A model generated the notes under the pieces. That model was not told the origin of the DNA, did not search any database, and saw nothing but the letters and a program-made list of their open reading frames with translations. From Coleofasciculus sp040219735 (lineage in GTDB: Bacteria; Cyanobacteriota; Cyanobacteriia; Cyanobacteriales; Coleofasciculaceae): a stretch of 64,000 nucleotides of DNA. Of this stretch, positions 27,800-36,400 are shown in pieces (the first letter of the stretch is position 1; the number at the start of each line of letters is the position of its first letter). The translations under genes were made by a program, and so were the position numbers. The DNA is taken from the NCBI GenBank assembly GCA_040219735.1, contig JAVJRX010000131.1; one strand, written 5' to 3'.

Positions 27800-28886
27800 C
27801 CGATCACCAACAGCGGCGGTGAGTTTACCACCTTCAATGGATGGCAGAGATTAGTCCCTTTGTTCATGGTTCATAGACTTTGCTTGAAATAACAATGATG
27901 AACCATGTAGCGGGCTTGGTGCTTCGCGAGTACCATGTCTGTTGTGTTTGTTGAAGGAGTACGTGAAATCCCACGTCCAATAAGCGTGGGATACACCCTT
28001 TTTATCCCATCTCGCATTATAGCTCTCTTCTAGACTGGTTGCTATATTTTTAGCCAAAACCTGATAATCAAAAATACTTAATATCTAGGAAGAAAGATTA
28101 ATTCTCTGGGGGTAATTACGGAGAAATGGGGTAATGCTTATCCCTATACCTAAGCTATTTGGCTTAGGTAGGTTACCGTAAAATCAGGGTTATGCGATAG
28201 CTGAAATGCTTATTAGGAAAGGATTAAAAGCTTGTCTTCTTCCTAAAGAACTACAGGGATAAACTTACGCCATTATGCTGAGGTTATTGGCGGCAAGATC
28301 AGCCGAAAATAGGAAAATATAATGACTTGATCAAGAAAATGTGAACGAAGCTTTACAGAAAATTGATGATCACTTTACCGAATTACCCGTGAAATCCTCT
28401 ACCATAAAGATAGAGTACGTCTAAATCAGTTGTGAAATAGCAACCATTATCGGGCAAGCTTTTCAGCCCCATCTGCTTTCACAAATCCTTACTGGCGATA
28501 GTGAGTGTAAGCAACTTCATCTAAACGTCTACGTAGAATTATACTGGGTACAACCCAACCCGATACAGCAGTGCATCTCCACAACGCCGAAGTTAGAGGC
28601 TGACTCACGTCTGTCGGCGATAGCAAAAACTCCTCTAATCTGGGTGATTTACCAAATTTTGTAATCCTAACAGCAAGCACTTAAGTGTGATGTTAACTAG
28701 ACTGGTTCAGTTTTGTACACCTCTCTCCGAACAAGACTGTGCTTAATTGTCCCAGCTTATCATCTAAAGCTGACGGTATTACTACGAATGAGTACAGTCT
28801 GTTTCTATATCTTTCCCAACTCGGCTAATTGATTTCATCATAGCTAATCATTCCATGCCGTATTCCCAGGAGTTCAACTTAAAATT
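27800..28886. other. Gene-poor stretch of about 1.1 kb
   Basis: No open frame here looks like a protein; the longest (antisense at 27851-28057 and 28489-28680) have atypical composition. Two good hairpins are present: ATCCCACG / CGTGGGAT at 27968-27992, and ACCTAAGC / GCTTAGGT at 28148-28169. The stretch may be a decayed mobile element or may carry a non-coding RNA. It must also hold the promoter of the phototaxis cluster at its right end. Confidence 0.5.
27968..28002 (+). terminator. Hairpin with U-rich tail, possible terminator
   Basis: Stem ATCCCACG (27968-27975), 9-nt loop, CGTGGGAT (27985-27992), then ACACCCTTTTT. It lies about 170 nt past the small gene at 27638, so it could end that transcript. 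The spacer before the T run is longer than ideal. Confidence 0.4.
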
Positions 28887-30302
28887 ATGACTAATCAATT
28901 CCAGCGAGTAATTGGATACTCTCAACACTGGGCTGAATTTATTAGCACTGGCGGATTTCCCTTTACCCCTTGTCAAATTGTCAATACTGAAAATCTGGCA
29001 ACCCAAATTTTCTCCTGCGCCAGTGAGCAATTTACAGGTTGCTTAGATATTGAAGCCCCTCAACGCCAGCATTGGAGTTTATATTTTTGCCGGGGTTTAA
29101 TCTGTGGCGGAAGTGGTGTACATCCACTTCGGAGTTGGTTGCGTCAGCTTTGTCGTTACTGTCCCCAACTGTTTAAAGATGGGACTATCAATAGTTCACA
29201 TCAATTTGCTGGTGATAATTACGACGCCTTAGCGGAATTGGTAATGGAAGGAAAAATTAGAAAAGAGCAAATGACAGAAGTTGTCGAAGGCTATATTTTA
29301 GAAGTCTTCTTTGATCTGATTCAACAACTTGAACAGACATCACTCTCAAACTTGCGACTCACTTATAGTCAAATTCCTCAAGAGCAGATGGATTCAGCTC
29401 TAGTCACTATAGAGGTTGATAAAACCTGGCGACAAGCCTTGAAACTTTGGCAAAGTTGGCAAGGTTCAGATTTAACAGATATTTCTCCCAATTTAGCGCC
29501 CAAGGTTTTACAACCTCAAGAATTACAAAAACAGTTTTCCCAGATGCTTTATGATAACCTCAGTGGGTTAGGAGGTCTTAATCAGACGTTTAAAGCCTTG
29601 CAACAAGAAACCTCTCAATTTTCATCTGATAACCTTCTTGCTTCAATGAATGGAGGTCAAACATTACGAGATTTAGCTGTTAATTTGAACCGGAATCTAT
29701 TACTCCTGACTCAGCCAATCATCCCGTATATTCGTCAAGGTTTAATCGAATTGATTGAGGTTGAGGACGTGAGTCTCAGCGTCGCCTCATTGACAAATAT
29801 GAACCAGGAACATCCATTCCCAGAAACTCCAGCAACTCCAATAGAATCGAAGCCGACGAGTCCTTTAATCGCCTGTATTGAGGATAGCTCAGTTGATCTG
29901 TTGCTGATGAATCATATTCTCACTCAAGCGGGCTATGGGTTTATTAATGTGGAGGATCAGGAAAAAGCTTTATCGATATTGATAGAAAAAAAACCTGACC
30001 TGATTTTCTTGGATTTAGTGATGCCCATTGCTAATGGATATGAAATCTGCTCCCAAATTCGTCGGATTCCCTTTTTCAAATCTACTCCTGTGATTATTGT
30101 CACGGGTAAGGATGGGATTATTGACCGGACACGGGCAAAAATTGTCGGGGCGTCAGATTTTGTCACTAAGCCCATCAATAAAGAGAAAATTATACAAGCT
30201 TTACAAACTCATCTACCCCAGCCGAAAGTTAACCAGTTCCAGAATAGATCAACCATTGGAGATTGGTATGCTAAACAACCGATTCAATACTCTCTGATGT
30301 AA
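28887..30302 (+). CDS. PixG/PatA-like response regulator (PATAN domain + receiver)
   Basis: 471 residues. The N-terminal region (about 30-290) is the DUF4388/PATAN type (ATQIFSCASEQFTGCLDIE; LYFCRGLICGGSGVHPLRSW), and about 325-445 is a CheY receiver. The phosphorylation Asp is in IFLDLVMP, the acidic pair in CIEDSS and the Lys in FVTKPI. PATAN-receiver proteins such as PixG, PilG and PatA act as outputs of cyanobacterial chemosensory systems controlling type IV pili. It is the first gene of the phototaxis cluster and a paralogue of the next gene (same SWQ-type linker and near-identical DLVMP-A-NGYEICSQIRR receiver core). Confidence 0.87.
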   Translation: MTNQFQRVIGYSQHWAEFISTGGFPFTPCQIVNTENLATQIFSCASEQFTGCLDIEAPQRQHWSLYFCRGLICGGSGVHPLRSWLRQLCRYCPQLFKDGTINSSHQFAGDNYDALAELVMEGKIRKEQMTEVVEGYILEVFFDLIQQLEQTSLSNLRLTYSQIPQEQMDSALVTIEVDKTWRQALKLWQSWQGSDLTDISPNLAPKVLQPQELQKQFSQMLYDNLSGLGGLNQTFKALQQETSQFSSDNLLASMNGGQTLRDLAVNLNRNLLLLTQPIIPYIRQGLIELIEVEDVSLSVASLTNMNQEHPFPETPATPIESKPTSPLIACIEDSSVDLLLMNHILTQAGYGFINVEDQEKALSILIEKKPDLIFLDLVMPIANGYEICSQIRRIPFFKSTPVIIVTGKDGIIDRTRAKIVGASDFVTKPINKEKIIQALQTHLPQPKVNQFQNRSTIGDWYAKQPIQYSLM

Positions 30303-30332
30303 GAGAGTATTCAAAAAAAACACATCTAAGTA

Positions 30333-30462
30333 GAGTCTGCTGAATAAGTCTTGTGGAGGGGTAGGGAGCAGGGGAAGCAGAGGGAGCAGGGGAAGCAGGG
30401 GAAGCAGGGGAAGCAGGGGAAGCAGAGGGAGCAGAGGGAGCAGAGGGAGCAGAGGGAGCAGG
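30333..30462 (+). repeat. 9-bp short tandem repeat, 11 units, with conserved leader
   Basis: Leader GAGTCTGCTGAATAAGT..TTGTGG (30333-30356) followed by 11 units of GGRAGCAGR (30364-30462). Leader and unit are shared with 8512-8587. It sits in the 662-bp gap between the two PixG-like genes. The antisense Leu/Pro frame across it is an artefact. Confidence 0.88.
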
Positions 30463-30528
30463 GGAAGCAATGATACATTTTCCCTGATAAATGAGTTAAT
30501 CTATTTATTTTTAACTGAAATATTGCTT

Positions 30529-30652
30529 GGGAGCATGTCAGTTTCGCATAAAACGTTCAAGTAGGTTGGGCCCTTGTGTAAGCTTTACCCAACAGGCTAA
30601 TCTGGAGTTGGGTTGAGAAACGAAACCCAACCTACAAAGATGACATGCTCCC
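30529..30652. mobile_element. MITE-like element with 12-bp perfect terminal inverted repeats
   Basis: GGGAGCATGTCA at 30529-30540 and TGACATGCTCCC at 30641-30652 enclose 100 bp that contains GTAGGTTGGG and GTTGGGTT..AACCCAACCTAC arms. A related copy lies at 46620-46709. No coding capacity. The rest of the gap to 30964 is AT-rich and shows no gene. Confidence 0.75.
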
Positions 30653-30964
30653 TATTGCTTAAAATAAAGCTAAAAAATAATTGGCAAAATAAAAATATTT
30701 TTAGTCTTTTTTTTATTTTATTAAAGTAAATAACGGTACTTAAAAATGCTATTTGTTGACCAATATATTGACACAGTGGCATTTTTATAAGTTAGAATTG
30801 AGTCAGTTGTATAAATAAATCTATCAAAATGTGTTTATTAAACGGGTAGATTGCTGTTTTTTTTAGTTCTGAAAAACGAAAAATATACAGCTAAGACCTA
30901 ATCCTTTCTATATCATAGTCATTTAATATATCATCTCACTGGACGATACAAATAAAAATACAAA

Positions 30965-32245
30965 ATGCTTGCCCCTTTATCTGTTCGATCAACTCACTGG
31001 CCTACAACCAAACATGATGTTATCTTTAACACAGAAGAACTGCTAAGACGAATTCAAAATTGTGCGAGTCAACAATTTACAGGTCAGTTAGATTTCAACA
31101 TAACCAATCCTCAACAGCAGCAGTGGAAGCTATTCTTTAGCGTCGGGAGTTTGATTGGTTGTGACAGTGAAGTACATCCTGTGCGTCGTTGGTATCGTCA
31201 ACTGTCATTGCACTGTCCTTCACTGGCTGTTAATTCTGTGATTCAAGAAGGAGAACCGATTCAATATCAAGATTATGAATCCTTATCCAAACAAGTGAAA
31301 CAAGGACAAGTACCCCTCGGACAAATGGCGGCAATTGTTGAAGGTCATACTGGCGAAGTTCTTTTTGATATTATCCAAGCAGGCGAACAACAAAACTATC
31401 ATTCTGGCTTGTATCTAAGCTACCGAGTGATTCCTCAAGATTCTATCGATTTAGGGTGGGTTGTGGTACGGGTAGAGCGCGTTTGGCAGCAAGTTTTTCA
31501 GGATTGGCAAGCTTGGCAACAAGCTGGTTTAGCTGACATTTCTCCGAATCTAGCCCCCAAAATTTTGCAGGCGGAACAGTTACGTCAGCAAACATCACCC
31601 TCTGCTTATCGCAACCTGACAACTCTTGCCGATGGGACACAAACGCTTCGGGATTTAGCAGTCAAGTTAAAACAAAATATTCTGCCCTTAACTCACTCGA
31701 TTGCCCCCTATATTCGTAAAAATTTAATTGCTTTAATTGAAGTTGAGGATTTAAAAGTTTCTATTTTAAGCCCTAAGCTTGTCGAACCAAAATCTCAGCA
31801 AAATGGCAGAATAAGTTCACAAAAGTCTTCGGCAACGTTATCCTCATCCAAATCAGCAGGCGCGGTAATTGCTTATATCGATGATAGTAGAATTGATAGT
31901 CAAATGATGGGTTATATTTTAGAGGAGGCGGGTTATAATTTTGTCTCAATTCAGGATTCCGTGCAAGCCCTAGTCGTACTTCTCGAAAATAAACCTGATC
32001 TCATATTCCTGGATTTGGTAATGCCTGTAGCCAATGGTTATGAAATTTGTTCACAAATTCGCCGTGTTTCGGTTTTTCAGAATATTCCTGTGATTATTCT
32101 GACGGGAAATGACGGCATTGTAGACCGGGTGCGTGCCAAGATGGTCGGTGCTTCTGGTTTTTTGCCGAAGCCGATTACTCAACAAAAGGTCTTAAGTACT
32201 TTGCAGAGGTATTTACCGACAAAATCTTTATATATGAGTAATTAA
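30965..32245 (+). CDS. pixG: PixG/PatA-like response regulator (PATAN domain + receiver), second copy
   Basis: 426 residues, same layout as the gene at 28887: PATAN region about 20-270, and receiver about 300-420 with YIDDSRIDSQ, FLDLVMP and FLPKPI. It is directly followed by pixH, pixI, pixJ and pixL homologues, the gene order of the Synechocystis positive-phototaxis operon, so this copy is the better positional pixG candidate. The output is thought to act on type IV pilus motility. It appears to be a tandem duplicate of the preceding gene. Confidence 0.87.
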   Translation: MLAPLSVRSTHWPTTKHDVIFNTEELLRRIQNCASQQFTGQLDFNITNPQQQQWKLFFSVGSLIGCDSEVHPVRRWYRQLSLHCPSLAVNSVIQEGEPIQYQDYESLSKQVKQGQVPLGQMAAIVEGHTGEVLFDIIQAGEQQNYHSGLYLSYRVIPQDSIDLGWVVVRVERVWQQVFQDWQAWQQAGLADISPNLAPKILQAEQLRQQTSPSAYRNLTTLADGTQTLRDLAVKLKQNILPLTHSIAPYIRKNLIALIEVEDLKVSILSPKLVEPKSQQNGRISSQKSSATLSSSKSAGAVIAYIDDSRIDSQMMGYILEEAGYNFVSIQDSVQALVVLLENKPDLIFLDLVMPVANGYEICSQIRRVSVFQNIPVIILTGNDGIVDRVRAKMVGASGFLPKPITQQKVLSTLQRYLPTKSLYMSN

Positions 32246-32318
32246 AATTCTGCTCAGAATTGACCTTTTGACCACAAACAAGCTGTACAAAGTTTGTCTC
32301 GCAAAAATTGGATTAACT

Positions 32319-32684
32319 ATGACAACTATTCTTTTAGTGGAAGATAGTGTAACAGAAACTCAGGTGCTGACTCGTTATTTAAGACAAGCTGGTCTAAACG
32401 TGGTTAGTGTGACGAGTGGAGAAGAGGCTCATATAAAACTCCAGGCTCAAAAACCTGACTTGGTAATTCTCGATGTGATTTTACCTGGTCAAAGTGGCTT
32501 TGAACTTTGCCGCGAGATTAAAACGAACATTGATACCAAGAAAATTCCTGTAGTAATTTGTTCAACGAAAGGAACTGACGCTGACAAATTATGGGGTTCG
32601 ATGTTGGGTGCTGATGCCTATATTTCTAAACCAGTCGATCAACAGGAATTAATGAAAACCATTAATAAATTTACCCTGGTTTAG
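32319..32684 (+). CDS. pixH: CheY-like response regulator PixH
   Basis: 121 residues from the ATG at 32319; the frame is open upstream, but the receiver fold starts exactly here (TTILLVEDSVTE). Single receiver domain with the acidic pair, phospho-acceptor Asp in LVILDVILPG, a Thr/Ser switch in VVICSTKG and Lys in YISKPVD. It diffuses between the kinase and the pilus machinery or acts as a phosphate sink. Next gene 28 nt downstream. Confidence 0.9.
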   Translation: MTTILLVEDSVTETQVLTRYLRQAGLNVVSVTSGEEAHIKLQAQKPDLVILDVILPGQSGFELCREIKTNIDTKKIPVVICSTKGTDADKLWGSMLGADAYISKPVDQQELMKTINKFTLV

Positions 32685-32712
32685 ATGTTTCCTGTTCCCT
32701 GTTACCTAAAAA

Positions 32713-33249
32713 ATGACAAATTCCCTCGACTCAATTCTATTAACAACGAGTCTTGAACCACTCAACCTTAAACCTTTCCCCCCCCAAAAGCAGCAGCGGT
32801 TACTCCGCTTTCCCTTGGGTCACCAAGATAGTGCGTTATTGCCCTTGGAACAGATTGGGGAAGTGCTACGAGTGAACGCAACGGAGATTTTACCTGTTCC
32901 AGAAATGCCCCATTGTGTTTTAGGTATCTGTAACTGGCGTGGCGATATGCTTTGGCTAGTTGATCTGAATCATTTGATGGGCTATTTACCTTTAGAACAA
33001 CAAGGACAATTATCTGCGGCTTTGGTGGTTTTAGTGGTTCAGGTTAATGATCAATCTGTAGGACTTGTTGTTACACAAGTTAATGACATTGAGTATCACA
33101 ATTTACAACATTTACAACCTGCAATTCCCGGTTTATTTCCGCCTAAACTGTTGCCGTTTATTCTGGGTTCACTCCCTGAAGATCAGGGAATTGTGCTGAA
33201 TATTCACGCCATTAACCACTATCCCCTTTGGCAAATGCATCGTGAGTGA
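32713..33249 (+). CDS. pixI: CheW-like adaptor PixI
   Basis: 178 residues with a CheW domain (about 25-170): FPLGHQDSALLPLEQIGEVLRV, then VLGICNWRGDMLWLVDL, then VNDIEYHNLQHL. CheW links chemoreceptors to the kinase. It lies between pixH and the photoreceptor gene. The ATG stands in an ATGACAAATTCC context, again with the MTN start seen in several genes here. Confidence 0.88.
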   Translation: MTNSLDSILLTTSLEPLNLKPFPPQKQQRLLRFPLGHQDSALLPLEQIGEVLRVNATEILPVPEMPHCVLGICNWRGDMLWLVDLNHLMGYLPLEQQGQLSAALVVLVVQVNDQSVGLVVTQVNDIEYHNLQHLQPAIPGLFPPKLLPFILGSLPEDQGIVLNIHAINHYPLWQMHRE

Positions 33250-33313
33250 AAAATGAGGGATAAGGGAGATGGGACAGAGGTGTTCAAGACGTAGTATTCT
33301 CCCTCTGGAAAAG

Positions 33314-33378
33314 TCAGGGCGGGTTCTGCACAAACCTTACCATCAATGGCTAAAGAAAATCCCTAAACCCGCCCCTAT
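33314..33378. repeat. Palindromic element, AGGGCGGGTT family
   Basis: AGGGCGGGTT (33316-33325) and AACCCGCCCCTATA (33365-33378) flank about 40 bp between pixI and pixJ. Same family as 17383-17445. Confidence 0.8.
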
Positions 33379-33469
33379 AAACCATTCCAGACTAGCGAGG
33401 CGAAGGGTCAAAACTTAAAACTTTCCCGATCGCGAATTGTGGACTTATTAGGACTAGACAAAGCGAATT

Positions 33470-36400
33470 ATGCAAGAACTCGAACAATCCAAGCAAGTAC
33501 TCAACCCTGACGCGGAGAACGATTCCGCTCACAAAATTGGTAATGGCGATCGCGTGACTGGTGAGTCCCACCCTAACTCTGATATCAATATTGAGACCTA
33601 TTTTCAACAACAACGACAGTGGTTGTTATCAGTGGCTAAACGGATGCGTCGCGCTTCTACAATTGAAACCGTTGATACCCTGTTAGAAACCACCGTGGCA
33701 GAAGTGCGGGAGCATTTCCAGGTGGATCGCGTTTTAATTTATCGCTTCGAGAGTGAAACTGAGGGCGTTGTCCTTGCCGAATCAATGGTTGCGGGGTATA
33801 CTCCCTGTTTGGGTGAACCCTTACCGGCGTTAACTTTTGGGGCAAACAATCAAATAGAGTATCAACAGCAAGAGGTTGTCACACTCAATCATCTTTACCA
33901 AGGCGTTACCAGTCCCTACCAACTGCAACTACTCAAACGCTTCCAAGTTAAAGCTAGCTTGAGTTTGCCAATTGTTATTAGTAAACAAGTGTGGGGTTTA
34001 CTGATTGTCCAGCAATGTTCAGGAACTCGTACTTGGCAAGAAGCAGAAATAAATCTGCTTTATCAGGTGACAACGGAACTGACTCTCAACCTGCAACCTG
34101 GGGAACTCTATAGCCAACTGCAAACTCAGAACCAAAAAACCAAAATTGTTGGCAAAATCGCGGCGAAAATCCTGAAGAACATTCTGCGATCGCTCAATGT
34201 GCCCCAAGTCTTTAGCAGCGCCACGCGGGAAATCCGCCAACAACTACAGTGCGATCGCGTGGCGGTGTATCGGTTTAATCGAGATTGGAGTGGCGAGTTC
34301 ATCGCTGAATCCGTCGCACCGGAATGGGTTCCTTTAGTCGGTCCGGATATCGAAAAAGTCTGGGTGGATACCTATCTCCAGGAAACCCGAGGCGGGCGTT
34401 ATCGCCAGGAAGAAACCAATGCGGTGAATAACATTTACGCCGCCGGGTTGAGTGATTGTCACATCGACCTGTTAGAACAATTTGAAGCAAAAGCTTATGC
34501 GATCGCACCCATTTTTGAGGGAGAGAACCTGTGGGGGTTACTCGCCGCCTTCCAAAACTCAGGTCCCCGTCAATGGGACGCCTCAGAGCTTAACATCCTC
34601 GCCTTAGTCGGGCGTCAGTTTGGTGTCGCACTCCAGCAAGCCGAATACCTGGACAGTTTGCAAGCGCGAACCGGACAACTGGCAAAAGTGGCGGAACGGG
34701 AACGCACCATCGCCCGTGTGATTGACAAAATTCGTCAAACCACCGACTTGGAGACGATTTTCAACACCACAACCAAAGAAGTGCGTAAACTGCTCAACGT
34801 TGAGCGTGTCACCATCTATAAATTCCGCGATGACTATTTTGGGGATTTCGTCAGTGAATCAGAAGCGGGGGGATTTCCCAAACTGGTGGGGAGTGGTTGG
34901 GAAGATCCCTATCTCAACGAACACCAAGGGGGACGTTTTCGCGATAATGAACCCTTTGTTGTGGATGATATTTACACTGCCAATCTCACCGATTGTCATA
35001 TCGAGGCGTTAGAGTACTTTGAAGTCAAATCCTGTGCCGTTGTCTCTATCTTCCAAGGACAAAAGCTGTGGGGATTACTCAGTGCGTTTCAAAACACCAG
35101 TACACGCCACTGGGAAGAGGGTGAAGTCCGACTGCTGACTCAAGTGGCGGCTCAACTAGGAGTGGCGCTGCAACAGGCGGAGTATCTAGAGAAATTGCAA
35201 ACCCAATCCAAGCAACTGGTTAAAACCGCAGACTTGGAACGAGTTACGGCTCAAATTATCACCAAAATTAGCCAATCTCAAGACTTGGAGCAGATTTTCC
35301 AGACAGCTTGTGCGGAAGTGCAAACCTTTTTGGGGGCTGATCGCGTGGGCGTCTTTTGCTTTGATCCCGACTCTGGGTTTAATCGGGGAGAAATGGTGTC
35401 TGAGCGGGTGGTGGCAGGTTTACAATCAGCCTTGTCGATGAAAATAGACGATCACTGTTTTGGTGACAAACACGCGGAAAATTATCGTAAGGGACGGGTT
35501 TGGGCGGTTACGGATATTTATAACGCCAATTTAGCCCCCTGTTATATTGATACCCTCTCCAAGTTCCAGGTGCGAGGGAATTTGGTGGCACCCGTCATGC
35601 AAGGGATCGAATTGTGGGGATTGCTGTGTATTCACCAATGCAGTGGTCCACGGAAGTGGAAACAACAAGAGGTCGAGTTTGTCAAGCAGGTGGCGTATCA
35701 ATTGTCCATCGCCTTGAAACAATCCCAGTACCTGCACCAGTTACAAGCGCAATCGACTCAGCTAGCGACGATTGCCCAAACCCAGGAAACGGTATCAACC
35801 GTCCTCACCAAGTTGAGCTATGGCGAGGATGTACCCACCATCTACAATACAGCCACTCGTGAACTACGGAAACTGCTCAAGTGCGATCGCACAGCGGTGT
35901 ATCAGTTTGAGCCGGATTGGAGTGGTGTGTTTGTCGCCGAGTCAGTGGCGACGGGTTGGACGCCTTTAGTGGGTCCCGATATCCGCACCGTTTGGGAAGA
36001 CACCTATTTAAAGGAAACCCAGGGGGGGCGGTATCGCAATCGGGAAAGCTTCGCCGTGGATGATATCCATACCATCGGTCACTCGGATTGTCACGTTGAA
36101 ATCTTAGAGCAATTTGAGGTCAAAGCTTACGCCCTGGCACCGATTTTCGTCGCCGATGAGTTATGGGGAATCCTCTGTGCTTATCAAAATAGCGGCACCC
36201 GCCACTGGACGAGTACCGAAATTACCGCGTTAACCCAACTCGGTCAAGGGGTGGGAACGGCATTACAACGACTCTACTACCTGGAGCAGGTGCAACAGCA
36301 GTCGGATCAATTCGCCAAATTAGCGCAGCGGGAAAGTAATTTTATCAACCTGCTGTATAAAACCGGACAACGAATTGCCGAGCGCTTACAAAAAGGAACC

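Noticed and set aside
27800..28886. Group II intron remnant
   Set aside because: No recognisable domain V or GUGYG-type 5' end; hairpins alone are not enough.
30249..30470. 73-codon antisense frame of Leu-Pro repeats
   Set aside because: It is the translation of the 9-bp minisatellite.
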